A DNA stretch of 64,000 bases. Origin: Pseudomaricurvus sp965656525 (lineage in GTDB: Bacteria > Pseudomonadota > Gammaproteobacteria > Pseudomonadales > Cellvibrionaceae). Below the pieces are notes generated by a model. The model searched no databases and was not told the origin of the DNA. It was given only the letters and a program-made list of their open reading frames with translations. The DNA is taken from positions 1-64,000 of the forward strand of contig CBFHKY010000010.1 of NCBI GenBank assembly GCA_965656525.1, in the 5' to 3' direction. Positions 9,066 through 18,071 of this stretch are shown here, piece after piece; the stretch's first letter is position 1; each line of letters opens with the position of its first letter. A program made the translations under genes and the position numbers.

Positions 9066-9548
9066 TCACAGGGTCTTCTCCATAAAAAGCGCCTGTCCAT
9101 ACATCGGGTCTAGTTCGTAGCTCTGAAACCCCGCGCCCACATAAACACGTTTAGCGCGGGCATTCCCCTCTAGCACCTCTAACGTTAATTTACAGCAGCC
9201 ACGACAAATGGCTTCTTGCTCGGCGAAAGCCAATAATTGTCGGCTTACCCCCTGACCTCGAAAACGGTCTAAAACAATCAAGTCATGAATATTCAATAAA
9301 GGGCTGGCCTTAAAGGTGGAAAACCCTTCAAAACAATTAATGAGCCCGACGGCACAATCATCCTGCCAGGCAATTGCGCTAAAGCTATTCGGGTAGGATG
9401 CCAACTTTGCTGGCAGTTTTTGCAACACGTGATCAGATAGCGCTACGCCACCGCCCATTGGATCACAGGCATAATGCTGCATAAGTAATCGTAAAGCTTT
9501 TGAGTCAGAGGGTGTCGCAAAATTAGCCGTTGTTATTGTGATGCTCAT
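9066..9548 (-). CDS. GNAT family N-acetyltransferase
   Basis: About 160 residues with a GNAT fold. The acetyl-CoA pyrophosphate loop is visible as RFRGQGVSRQLLAFAEQ, followed by LTLEVLEGNARAKRVYVGAGF, the usual N-A-x-A-x-x-x-Y strand-helix at the C-terminal end. The substrate cannot be deduced. The start is either ATG at 9548 or a GTG two codons upstream at 9554. It lies 90 bases after the ATP-grasp gene on the same strand and may be transcribed with it, though no sequence signal proves this. Confidence 0.85.
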   Translation of the reverse strand: MSITITTANFATPSDSKALRLLMQHYACDPMGGGVALSDHVLQKLPAKLASYPNSFSAIAWQDDCAVGLINCFEGFSTFKASPLLNIHDLIVLDRFRGQGVSRQLLAFAEQEAICRGCCKLTLEVLEGNARAKRVYVGAGFQSYELDPMYGQALFMEKTL

Positions 9549-9638
9549 AGACACTATTGCTCATTTAAAATAAAACGATTTTCTACATAAGGTGAAATAC
9601 TGATAAACCATAAATGCGATCAACTGCCAGAGAATGAT

Positions 9639-10628
9639 TCAATCATCAATTACCGACTCTGCTGGCTGCCAATGCTGCAACACTCTTGCAACACGTTGCT
9701 GCGGATTTAAATGACGTGGAGATTGATCAACAAAGGCGAGCCGCGAAACCAACCCCTCACCATTGGCCAGCTGAATCGCCAGCCCAGGACGCGCGTTCAA
9801 TTCGAGCAATAACGGGCCACGATGCTTATCCAAAACGACATCCACCCCAAGGTAGCCGAGCCCACTAACCTCATACCCTCTTGCAGCCAACAGCAAAACT
9901 TCTCGCCAATGAGGAATCCGCAATTCTGATAACAGCGCGCCAGTATCTGGGTGGGTGGCAATCGGACGCCCATGCATCACAGCACGAAGAGCTTTCCCAG
10001 TCGCCATGTGAATACCCACACCCACAGCCCCCTGATGCAAATTAGCTTTACCATCTGAAGCGTGGGTCGATAGGCGCGTCATTGCCATAATGGGGTAACC
10101 CTTATAAACAATTATTCGTATATCGGGAACACCTTCAAAGGTAAAGCGCTCAAGCTCATCCGTAAAATGGATCAAATCCTCTATCAGTGCCACATCAGGG
10201 TTTCCGCCCAGACTGAATAGGCCGCTAAGAATGTTGGATACATGACGACACAATTCTTCGTGAGTCACCACACGACCACTGGATTTCACATAGTCCTGCC
10301 CCTGACGTCCGTTGATTACCAATATTCCTCGGCCACCGCTTCCTTTTGCCGGTTTGATAGCAAACGCCTTCAGGGGTGCTAAAAACTCCTGCAGCTCATG
10401 CACGTGTCCCTGTAACTTACAGGCCCCTAATAACTCGGGGACAGCGATTCCACGCTCCGCGCATAACAGCTTAGTGCGGTATTTATTATCGACGTTGGGG
10501 TAAAGCCGTCTAGAATTGTGTTGGGCAATCAACGCCACATTGCGCCGATTCATTCCAACAACGCCCAATGCTCGAAGAGCTTTTGGCCTCGTCAGTCGCA
10601 GTACCTTTCCTAAGTAACCCAGTATCAA
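9639..10628 (-). CDS. RimK-related ATP-grasp alpha-L-glutamate ligase-like protein
   Basis: A 329-residue ATP-grasp protein of the RimK-related ligase-like family. It has the lysine-containing FAIKPAKGSGGRGILVI nucleotide loop near residues 95-110, and the Mg2+-binding end LLLELNARPGLAIQLANGEGL. The family start (GVVGMNRRNVALIAQHN) begins at residue 21. That supports a TTG start at 10628, overlapping the stop of the upstream gene as TTGA and suggesting translational coupling. By family knowledge it should ligate an amino acid (often Glu) to a peptide or protein carboxylate; the target is unknown. It is the last member of a conserved trio with the 7TM and retropepsin-like genes. Confidence 0.85.
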   Translation of the reverse strand: MILGYLGKVLRLTRPKALRALGVVGMNRRNVALIAQHNSRRLYPNVDNKYRTKLLCAERGIAVPELLGACKLQGHVHELQEFLAPLKAFAIKPAKGSGGRGILVINGRQGQDYVKSSGRVVTHEELCRHVSNILSGLFSLGGNPDVALIEDLIHFTDELERFTFEGVPDIRIIVYKGYPIMAMTRLSTHASDGKANLHQGAVGVGIHMATGKALRAVMHGRPIATHPDTGALLSELRIPHWREVLLLAARGYEVSGLGYLGVDVVLDKHRGPLLLELNARPGLAIQLANGEGLVSRLAFVDQSPRHLNPQQRVARVLQHWQPAESVIDD

Positions 10629-12151
10629 CGGTGACGCTCCATGGGTTCAAAACGGCGCAAATCGGATAGCCGATAACCACTGTAACTGCCAATCGAAATA
10701 ATAACGCCTAACACCACTAACAGCAGCTCGGGGAAAAGAAAAACAGTATCGCTAACCAACCGATTACTCATCAACAAATAAGCCAAGCTCGCCGTTAATA
10801 AGCTACCCGCGCCTTCAATCAACACGTCTTTAGGCCCTTCCTCATCCCAGAGAATGGACATTCTTTCAATCGTCCAAGCCAAAATAATCATGGGGAAAAA
10901 GGTCACTTTCAAACCACTATGCCAACCCAGTTTAGTACTGGATATCCCAATAGCGGCGTAAATGACAATGACAAAAACCAATACAGAGGCAATACGCGGC
11001 ACCAATAATAAGTTCAGGTGGCTAAGATAAAATCGCAAGACCAGCCCAACGCCTACCACAACGAGAAATAGCATCAAACCGGTCAGTAACGTCGTTTGCA
11101 GAAAGCTCAACGCAATTAACACAGGCATAAACGTACCCGATGTACGAATCCCAATTAGGTTGCGCAGAATAGCAACTACCAGTGCGCCCAAAGGAATCAC
11201 TAACAGCAGTTTAAAGGTGTTTTGATCGGCCAGTGGCAAACTGTAAATGGAAAAGTCGATCAGCGTACTGCCTGTAATTTGAGCACGATTTACCGCAGAG
11301 GTTAATGCCCCTCGACGGGTTTCTGTGGTTGCAAAGGTTACTTTGGAATCTCGTCCGCCGAACACTTCCAGCAGCGGCTCTCCAGATCGCTGTAAAACAA
11401 TCGCCTGACCCCAAGGCACGATAGCCATCTCCCGAGGGTCCATTAGCCAGCGATCACCATCCAATTCCAGTTCAAGAAAATAATAGATTGTCTGACTGCG
11501 AATTTGATCATCCAAGAACACACCATTCACCGGCTCTACATTGTAACCGGCTCGGGTTAACAACTCTCCGGCTCGATAGCGGCGCTTTTCAGCGCTGGCG
11601 TGACCACGTAAGAATTCATCAACGCGCGAGTCATCAGGTCGATTCAGCAACCGTAAAACTGTCAGTGCGCCTTCAATACCGGGCGGCAGTAAGACATCAG
11701 CAAGCAATGCATCCGCAGTTTTTTTCATCACCAAAGAAAGCTCTGATTTCATTGGCTGCAATGAAGGTATAGCAGTATCGGTATGTGGCTCAATAAGATG
11801 TAGGCTAGCGCGCAGATAGAGAATTTGCTGATCATACACTTGAGCAGACTGCCATGAAGCCATTTGCCCAATACCAGTCTGGTTTAAACTAAAATCGTAG
11901 TTAGGGGCAACTTGATCAAAAGAAACAACGCTCACGCTCGGGTTGTTGTCGACAAGATTCAGATTAACACGAACGGCCTGCTCTTCAGCGACACGAAAAG
12001 TAACTCTAGACTCAACTTGCCAGACGCTTTGTTGTTCAGAGGCCAGCAAGGGAAACCCCAGCCAAATATGCTTGTAAGCCGCTGCACCAAAACCCAAGCA
12101 AAACAGAATGATCACCAGTAGCTGAACCTGGCTTTTCGAGGATATTTTCAA
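10625..12151 (-). CDS. Inactive transglutaminase domain fused to seven-helix membrane domain
   Basis: About 508 residues. An N-terminal anchor (LLVIILFCLGFGAAAY) is followed by a large extracytoplasmic region (about 35-300). That region contains a transglutaminase-like fold lacking the catalytic cysteine: the place is RRYRAGELLTRAGYNVEPVNGV. The C-terminal 200 residues are hydrophobic, with several helices (FKLLLVIPLGALVVAIL, LTGLMLFLVVVGVGLVL, ASVLVFVIVIYAAIGI, LLLVVLGVIISIGSYSG). The family normally stands between a retropepsin-like protease and an ATP-grasp ligase, as here. The start is a TTG at 12151, since no ATG precedes the first helix. Its role is unknown; a sensing or scaffolding membrane partner is plausible. 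Confidence 0.85.
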   Translation of the reverse strand: MKISSKSQVQLLVIILFCLGFGAAAYKHIWLGFPLLASEQQSVWQVESRVTFRVAEEQAVRVNLNLVDNNPSVSVVSFDQVAPNYDFSLNQTGIGQMASWQSAQVYDQQILYLRASLHLIEPHTDTAIPSLQPMKSELSLVMKKTADALLADVLLPPGIEGALTVLRLLNRPDDSRVDEFLRGHASAEKRRYRAGELLTRAGYNVEPVNGVFLDDQIRSQTIYYFLELELDGDRWLMDPREMAIVPWGQAIVLQRSGEPLLEVFGGRDSKVTFATTETRRGALTSAVNRAQITGSTLIDFSIYSLPLADQNTFKLLLVIPLGALVVAILRNLIGIRTSGTFMPVLIALSFLQTTLLTGLMLFLVVVGVGLVLRFYLSHLNLLLVPRIASVLVFVIVIYAAIGISSTKLGWHSGLKVTFFPMIILAWTIERMSILWDEEGPKDVLIEGAGSLLTASLAYLLMSNRLVSDTVFLFPELLLVVLGVIISIGSYSGYRLSDLRRFEPMERHR

Positions 12152-12277
12152 AAGGCTTTACCTGAACGTGGTGGCAAGCACCAGAATTGTGAACACAACA
12201 AGCATCCACATAAGAAAACTGAAAGCGATATTAAATGGACGGCAGAACATTAACCAATGCAGCGATCACAGAAACCA

Positions 12278-12955
12278 CTATTGAGACACCTCTTCTTGCC
12301 TATCACCTAAAACCACATATTTTCGACTGACATCGACTACAGCCTGCCCCTGAAGAAAATTACGCCCGATCAGCAAGGGATAATCAAAATTATCACGGTC
12401 GGCCAAATTTACTTCTACGGTATCGCGCAGGCTTCCCATGCGTAAATCCATACGAATCACTGGGCGACGCACGCTATCAGCATTCTGACGTTTGATCAGC
12501 ACCGTGCGCACCACAGCCGCCTTTAGACCTTCTGTGTTGCCACTCTCACGATCAACAACATCAAACATTACCCACTTTTTCCCATCGCGCTCAAACTCAG
12601 TAATGTTACTGGCATCAATAGAGGTGGTGGCCGCACCGGTATCAATGCGGGCTTTCTTACGCATAGGTAACGACATAATATCCACATATTCAATCTGCCC
12701 CACTATTCTCAGATCACCATTGCCGGTAACCGTGCTATCGACAACAGTTGGGCAACGCTTCGGCTCAATACTTGGGCATACTTTAGGGACATTTAGTACC
12801 TTTGGTTCGGGACAATCACACAATGGCTGACTGTTCTCTTTGGTCACAGTAGGCGTGGGTTTAGGCTGGAGCGGTATCAATTCACACCCCGCAAAAAAAA
12901 GACAGCTAATAAAAAAAACTATCCGCTTCCATAAAATCAATGTATGGCTTTGCAT
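12278..12955 (-). CDS. Retropepsin-like (PF05618-type, 'ATP-dependent zinc protease') lipoprotein
   Basis: About 225 residues from the ATG at 12955. The N-terminus (MQSHTLILWKRIVFFISCLFFAGC) is a signal peptide ending in a lipobox-like FAGC, so the protein is probably lipid-anchored. A Pro/Cys-rich linker follows. The domain carries RIDTGAATTSIDASNI, where DTGA resembles the retropepsin active-site loop. It then runs through VMFDVVDRESGN and the conserved end YPLLIGRNFLQG. The family is annotated as ATP-dependent zinc protease, but the motif is that of an aspartic peptidase. It is the first gene of the trio with the 7TM and ATP-grasp genes, which suggests trimming of what the ligase builds (inference). 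Confidence 0.85.
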   Translation of the reverse strand: MQSHTLILWKRIVFFISCLFFAGCELIPLQPKPTPTVTKENSQPLCDCPEPKVLNVPKVCPSIEPKRCPTVVDSTVTGNGDLRIVGQIEYVDIMSLPMRKKARIDTGAATTSIDASNITEFERDGKKWVMFDVVDRESGNTEGLKAAVVRTVLIKRQNADSVRRPVIRMDLRMGSLRDTVEVNLADRDNFDYPLLIGRNFLQGQAVVDVSRKYVVLGDRQEEVSQ

Positions 12956-13062
12956 GCTGAACTCAAGTAATGGATATTGTTTTCGGCTTGCTGAAATCAG
13001 CGCCATTTATTCACGGCTGTCAGTGTACCAATGGCTGAGCATACTGACACACCAAGCATAAA

Positions 13063-13092
13063 AAAACCCCGCTTTATTAACAGCGGGGTTTT
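13063..13092 (-). terminator. Rho-independent terminator of oadGAB
   Basis: An 11-bp perfect stem (arms 13063-13073 and 13082-13092, AAAACCCCGCT with AGCGGGGTTTT) and an 8-base loop. On the minus strand it is followed by a T run (13061-13066 in complement). It lies 30 bases past the oadB stop. Confidence 0.93.
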
Positions 13093-13121
13093 GATTAAAG
13101 CTAACCAGAAAGCGAGGGGTA

Positions 13122-14444
13122 TTAACCTCCCGTTCCCGTCATAGCTTGTACCATAGAGATCATGACACCGGCAGCAACCGCTGAGCCAATAACACCCGCC
13201 ACGTTGGGCCCCATAGCGTGCATCAATAAGAAGTTTTGAGGGTTTGCCTCAAGACCTACTTTGTTCGATACACGTGCAGCCATGGGCACGGCAGAGACGC
13301 CAGCAGAGCCGATCAATGGGTTGATTTTCTGGCTACTGAACTTGTTCATAAGTTTAGCCATCAGAACACCCATGGCCGTACCAATTGCAAACGCCACAAT
13401 CCCCAAAACCAAAATACCCATAGTTTTCGGGTCTAAGAACTTATCCGCAGCCAGCTTAGAACCAACGGACAATCCCAAAAAGATGGTCGTAATATTGATC
13501 AGCGCATTTTGTGCAGTGTCCGACAAACGATCCACAACACCACACTCTTTCATCAGGTTACCGAAGCAGAACATACCCAGTAGTGGCGCCGCAGAGGGTA
13601 AAAATAAAGCCACCAGCACCAGCACCACAATGGGGAAGATGATCTTCTCACGCTTACCCACAACACGCAGCTGAGTCATCACAATCTTGCGCTCGTCATG
13701 AGTGGTTAGCGCTTTCATGATAGGCGGCTGAATAAGTGGAACCAACGCCATGTATGAGTAGGCCGCCACCGCAATTGCACCCAATAATTCAGGCGCCAGC
13801 AAAGAAGCTACATAAATAGCTGTCGGGCCATCGGCACCACCAATAATACCAATAGCGGCGGCATCGGCGATAGTGAAGTCCATAATCCCCAAGTAATTCA
13901 TACCAACCGCACCTAACACCGTGGCAAAAATACCAAACTGTGCAGCGGCTCCCAAGAACAGCGTTTTAGGGTTTGCCAGCAGTGGACCAAAATCGGTCAT
14001 GGCACCTACACCCATAAAAATAACCAAAGGTGCAATGCCGGAGGCAATGGCTACCGAATAGAAGCTGTAGAGCATTCCATTGCCATAACCAAAGTCAGTC
14101 GCCAAAGCCGCCACCTGGGCATGCTGCGCCGCCGTGGAAGCCTCAAAGGCATGCTTGATGACTTTCACACCAGCATCGGCTTCCTGTCCCAAAACCTGAG
14201 CAAAAGCCGCCAAAACATCTGGGTGGGCCGCATTCAACGCAGCGTCCACCGCCGAGGAAGCCAATTCAGCACCGGGAATGTTCGCCAAAATACTACCGAA
14301 GCCGATTGGCACCAATAGCAACGGTTCAAAGTTTTTATTGATGGCCAGATACAGCAGCAGCATCCCCACAGCAATCATGATCAATTGCCCTGGGTGCATC
14401 AGGTACAGGCCTGACTCTTGCCAGAGTCCGAGAAAGTTTTCCAT
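13122..14444 (-). CDS. oadB: Na+-translocating oxaloacetate decarboxylase, beta subunit
   Basis: A 440-residue integral membrane protein of the OadB/MmdB/GcdB family. It decarboxylates carboxybiotin and pumps Na+ outward across the inner membrane. Many hydrophobic segments are visible, along with the conserved GAIGIIGGADGPTAIYVASLLAPELL-type block (IGGADGPTAIYVAS near residue 205), which contains the Asp implicated in Na+ transport. The C-terminal block is SAVPMAARVSNKVG with MGPNVAGVIGSAVAAG. The start has an AGAGG site and lies 17 bases after oadA. A strong terminator follows the stop. The inserted EADAGVKVIKHAFEAS segment near residue 90 is longer than in some relatives. Confidence 0.95.
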   Translation of the reverse strand: MENFLGLWQESGLYLMHPGQLIMIAVGMLLLYLAINKNFEPLLLVPIGFGSILANIPGAELASSAVDAALNAAHPDVLAAFAQVLGQEADAGVKVIKHAFEASTAAQHAQVAALATDFGYGNGMLYSFYSVAIASGIAPLVIFMGVGAMTDFGPLLANPKTLFLGAAAQFGIFATVLGAVGMNYLGIMDFTIADAAAIGIIGGADGPTAIYVASLLAPELLGAIAVAAYSYMALVPLIQPPIMKALTTHDERKIVMTQLRVVGKREKIIFPIVVLVLVALFLPSAAPLLGMFCFGNLMKECGVVDRLSDTAQNALINITTIFLGLSVGSKLAADKFLDPKTMGILVLGIVAFAIGTAMGVLMAKLMNKFSSQKINPLIGSAGVSAVPMAARVSNKVGLEANPQNFLLMHAMGPNVAGVIGSAVAAGVMISMVQAMTGTGG

Positions 14445-14461
14445 ACGTCTAACCTCTGGGC

Positions 14462-16249
14462 TTATGCAATAGTCATCAGTGTGTCACCAACGGCAACGGC
14501 GTCACCAGGTTTCACATTAATAGAACCAACTGTACCGGCTTGCGGTGCGCGAATTTCGGTTTCCATTTTCATGGCTTCCAAAATAATCAACAGGTCACCT
14601 TCTTGCACGGCTTGTCCGGGTTGGGCAATGACTTTAAAGATATTGCCCGCCAAAGGTGACGGCAGAGGCTCACCGCCCGATACCGGCGCGGAAGAACCGC
14701 CCGCTGGGGCCGCAGAAGCACCACCCACTGGCGCAACGCCGGTTAGATCTCCACCGTTGGAAACCGTTACCGTGTAAGACTGACCATCAACACTGATGGT
14801 ATAGACCTCTTCGCCATCATCGTTAGTGACAGCAGCACTTTCTTTACCGGTAGGCACAGGTTCAAATGCACTTGGATTGTCACGATTTTCCAAGAATTTA
14901 AGACCAATCTGTGGGAACAAGGCGTAGGTCAATACGTCGTCGATTTCACCCTCGCCAGCGGTTAGCTTAATGCTTTTCTCTGCTGCCAAACCTTTGAGTT
15001 CGGTCGCTAACTTGTCCATTTCTGGCTTGATCAAATCCGCAGGACGACAGGTGATGGCTTCGGCACCGTCTAAAACGCGAGCTTGGAGCTCTTGGTTAAA
15101 CGGAGCAGGGGCAGAACCGTATTCACCTTTCAGAACGCCTTGGGTTTCTTTCGATATGGATTTGTAGCGCTCACCCGTCAACACGTTCAAGACCGCTTGA
15201 GTGCCTACAATCTGTGAGGTTGGAGTAACTAATGGAATAAAACCGAGATCTTCACGAACCTTAGGGATCTCAGCCAGTACCTCGCCCATACGGTCAGCCG
15301 CGCCTTGATCTTTCAGCTGGCTTTCCATATTGGTAAGCATACCACCGGGAACCTGAGCGGTAAGAATACGGCCATCAATACCGCGCAGAGAGCCTTCAAA
15401 CTTGGCGTACTTTTTACGCACTTCGCGAAAGTAGTTGGCAATTTCTTCCAGTTTAATCAGATCTAAGCCTGTATCACGCTCAGTACCTTCGAGAATTGCC
15501 ACAACCGATTCTGTGGGGCTGTGGCCGTATGTCATCGACATGGAAGAAATCGCTGTGTCGATGTTATCAATACCGGCTTCCACACACTTCAGTGCCGTGG
15601 CTGTCGACAGACCAGTGGTAGCGTGACACTGCATATGAATGGGAATATCACAGGCCGCTTTCAATTTACTCACCAACTCAAAACCAGCATAAGGTTTAAG
15701 CAAGCCTGCCATGTCTTTAATAGCAATAGAGTCAGCGCCCATGTCTTCGATACGCTTACCTTGCTCAACCCACATATCAATGGTGTGTACAGGGCTTAGA
15801 GTGTAGGAAATAGTGCCTTGAGCGTGCTTACCTTGCTGCTTAACCGCTTTTAAAGCCGTTTCAATGTTACGCATGTCGTTCATCGCATCAAAAACGCGGA
15901 ACACATCAACGCCATTTACAGCACAACGTTCAACAAATTTTTCAACAACATCGTCGGCATAATGGCGATAACCCAGAATATTCTGACCACGAAACAGCAT
16001 CTGCATTGGCGTTTTTGGCATCGCCTTCTTCAGCTCTCGGATACGCTCCCATGGATCCTCGCCTAAGTAGCGGATGCATGCATCAAAGGTGGCACCGCCC
16101 CAAGTTTCTAACGACCAAAAACCGATATCATCCAACTTGGATGCGATTGGCAGCATGTCGTCAAGACGCATGCGGGTAGCGAACAGAGATTGGTGCGCAT
16201 CACGCAACACAACATCAGTAATTCCTAATGGTTTGTTGTTCTCACTCAT
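14462..16249 (-). CDS. oadA: Na+-translocating oxaloacetate decarboxylase, alpha subunit
   Basis: A 595-residue biotin protein. The carboxyltransferase domain (residues 5-460) begins with TDVVLRDAHQSLFATRMR and includes metal-binding MQCHATTGLS. A Pro/Ala/Gly-rich linker (about 490-520) leads to the biotinyl domain with the acceptor lysine in ILEAMKMETEI. It moves CO2 from oxaloacetate to biotin, giving pyruvate; OadB then releases CO2 while exporting Na+. Gene order is oadG-oadA-oadB with short gaps, a complete pump operon. It is peripheral on the inner face of the membrane. Nothing appears missing. Confidence 0.96.
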   Translation of the reverse strand: MSENNKPLGITDVVLRDAHQSLFATRMRLDDMLPIASKLDDIGFWSLETWGGATFDACIRYLGEDPWERIRELKKAMPKTPMQMLFRGQNILGYRHYADDVVEKFVERCAVNGVDVFRVFDAMNDMRNIETALKAVKQQGKHAQGTISYTLSPVHTIDMWVEQGKRIEDMGADSIAIKDMAGLLKPYAGFELVSKLKAACDIPIHMQCHATTGLSTATALKCVEAGIDNIDTAISSMSMTYGHSPTESVVAILEGTERDTGLDLIKLEEIANYFREVRKKYAKFEGSLRGIDGRILTAQVPGGMLTNMESQLKDQGAADRMGEVLAEIPKVREDLGFIPLVTPTSQIVGTQAVLNVLTGERYKSISKETQGVLKGEYGSAPAPFNQELQARVLDGAEAITCRPADLIKPEMDKLATELKGLAAEKSIKLTAGEGEIDDVLTYALFPQIGLKFLENRDNPSAFEPVPTGKESAAVTNDDGEEVYTISVDGQSYTVTVSNGGDLTGVAPVGGASAAPAGGSSAPVSGGEPLPSPLAGNIFKVIAQPGQAVQEGDLLIILEAMKMETEIRAPQAGTVGSINVKPGDAVAVGDTLMTIA

Positions 16250-16336
16250 CGAGAAAGCCCTTAGTAGTACAAATAATCGATATAATTCAGTCAGCGTTGA
16301 CTGGAAGTGTTTTGCTCTTTGGCTTAGCCAGGCAAG

Positions 16337-16588
16337 CTACGACTGCTGTTTTTTACGGTGTTCTGTCACAGCGGCTTGTAGAATGGCCAAGAGTTTCGGA
16401 TCGTTCACGCCTGATGCAGCAGGAGCCGGCCGAGCAGCTGGCTGCGGTAAAGGAGCATCGGGAAGGAAGCGTTGAACAAAAGAAGACATGATTGTAGTTG
16501 CAATCACCAGAACGGTTAGGAACACAAACACGGAACCCATTCCGTAGAGCACCAAATCGACGCCCTGTTGCATGATATCTTGTTGCAT
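16337..16588 (-). CDS. oadG: Oxaloacetate decarboxylase, gamma subunit
   Basis: An 83-residue small membrane protein: one helix (residues 12-36, VLYGMGSVFVFLTVLVIATTIM) followed by a Pro/Ala-rich cytoplasmic tail. This is the usual build of OadG, which holds the alpha and beta subunits together and binds Zn. The tail DPKLLAILQAAVTEHRKKQQS matches the OadG C-terminal pattern. The ATG at 16588 is used here; a second ATG five codons later is possible. It is the first gene of oadGAB, 87 bases before oadA. Confidence 0.9.
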   Translation of the reverse strand: MQQDIMQQGVDLVLYGMGSVFVFLTVLVIATTIMSSFVQRFLPDAPLPQPAARPAPAASGVNDPKLLAILQAAVTEHRKKQQS

Positions 16589-17060
16589 GGTTATACCAAC
16601 CTCTTTGCAGTCCAGGTCATGGGGTCATGTCCACGACACTAGTGAAGCCGCACATCTCTTGGATGGCCGCCTGTTCTATTGTTGCACCGGCAAGACCGAT
16701 AAGCCTGCGAGTACTTTTTCTGGGCAATTTTGGGTATCCAAAACTCACAAAAAGCGCTCAATTTAAGCGCCCCAACACCAGATATAGGGTCGGAAACTCT
16801 AGCGTTTCACATTTAAGTAATCAAATTTTCTTTGTGGCTCACAAAAACGGCAATTTCAAGCTCAATTTTGGTAAAAAAACTACACAAAACCTAGAGCCAG
16901 AATCTTTAGCGAACCGCAAAATTAGTTCAAATAATACACACACCGGCCGCAAAATGTCACCTTGGCGGTATCTCGTTCTGTTTAGGTAACTGACAACGCG
17001 TTACAATACCTTCCTTATGTAAAACCCCGTCATACTTGATTAACAGCGAATCCGACCTTT
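16589..17060. other. Divergent intergenic region oadG / dusC
   Basis: About 470 bases without a convincing gene. The right half is rich in A and T and must hold the promoters for oadGAB (leftward) and dusC (rightward). A frame of 120 codons on the plus strand has no recognisable protein features. I see no riboswitch, terminator or RNA gene. Confidence 0.4.
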
Positions 17061-18044
17061 ATGCGTTTATACATGGCCCCAATGGAGGGTGTCATTGATC
17101 ATCATTTCAGAGATCTAATGACTGGCATCGGTGGTATCGATATTTGTGTGACTGAATTCGTACGTGTCAGTGAGGGGCAGCTTTTACCTGAGCGAGTATT
17201 CACCCGACTGTGCCCCGAGCTAGATAATGCCAGTAACACTCGTCATGGCACGCCGGTAAGACTACAACTGTTGGGTGGCGATCCAGAAGCTCTGGCATTA
17301 AACGCCGTTCGCGCTGCCCATATGGGGGCCGCCGCCATTGACTTGAACTTCGGCTGCCCAGCGAAAACCGTGAACCGAAATGATGGTGGCGCCAGCTTAT
17401 TGCAATCGCCCGAACGTATTTTTAATATCGTTGCCGCGGTCAGAAAAGCCGTGCCAGCCAATACACCAGTCACAGCAAAGATGCGGCTAGGCTTTGAAGA
17501 CCGGTCACTTTACCTAGAAAACGCTATGGCTGCGGCTGAAGGCGGCGCCAACGAACTGGCCGTGCACGCCCGCTCTAAGGCCGACGGCTATCGCCCCCCC
17601 GCGTATTGGGATTACATTGGTCGAATCAACGAGCAAATCACCATACCCGTGATCGCAAATGGTGAAATTTGGTCCCCAGAGGACTGGCTACGATGCCGGC
17701 AAGAAACCAGATGCGAGCACTTCATGTTAGGCCGAGGATTGTTGGCTCGACCCGACCTTGCCCTCGCCATCAAAGCTTGTGCTGAAAATGTGCCCTACCA
17801 AGCAATGAGCTGGTTGCAAGTGACGGTAAGTTTGATGGCGTATTACCACACTACCAAAGCACTGTACCCTCATAAGTTTTTGGGTAACCGTGTCAAACAA
17901 TGGCTCGCGTATTTAAAAGTACACTACCCTCAAGCCACTGTACTTTTTGAAACCATTAAACGATTAAAGAACGCTGAGGATTTGGAGCGTGCATTTGAAC
18001 AACACATCAATGAGCTTCATTGCCCAAAAGAAGCTGCCTCGTGA
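17061..18044 (+). CDS. dusC: tRNA-dihydrouridine(16) synthase
   Basis: A 327-residue FMN-dependent TIM-barrel enzyme that reduces uridine 16 in tRNA D-loops with NADPH. The start MRLYMAPMEGVIDHHFRDL is typical. The catalytic cysteine is in DLNFGCPAKTVNRNDGGASLL. FMN-phosphate contacts are VIANGEIW and MLGRGLLARPDL. TEFVRVSEGQLLPERVF and the tail FLGNRVKQWLAYLKVHYP match the DusC subgroup better than DusA or DusB. It stands alone on the plus strand and converges on the acyltransferase gene. Confidence 0.93.
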   Translation: MRLYMAPMEGVIDHHFRDLMTGIGGIDICVTEFVRVSEGQLLPERVFTRLCPELDNASNTRHGTPVRLQLLGGDPEALALNAVRAAHMGAAAIDLNFGCPAKTVNRNDGGASLLQSPERIFNIVAAVRKAVPANTPVTAKMRLGFEDRSLYLENAMAAAEGGANELAVHARSKADGYRPPAYWDYIGRINEQITIPVIANGEIWSPEDWLRCRQETRCEHFMLGRGLLARPDLALAIKACAENVPYQAMSWLQVTVSLMAYYHTTKALYPHKFLGNRVKQWLAYLKVHYPQATVLFETIKRLKNAEDLERAFEQHINELHCPKEAAS

Positions 18045-18071
18045 TTCACAAAGTACTGGGAGGTTAAAGGT

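Noticed and set aside
16627..16989. A 120-codon frame in the oadG/dusC gap
   Set aside because: No recognisable domain or ribosome site; it lies in an A+T-rich promoter region.
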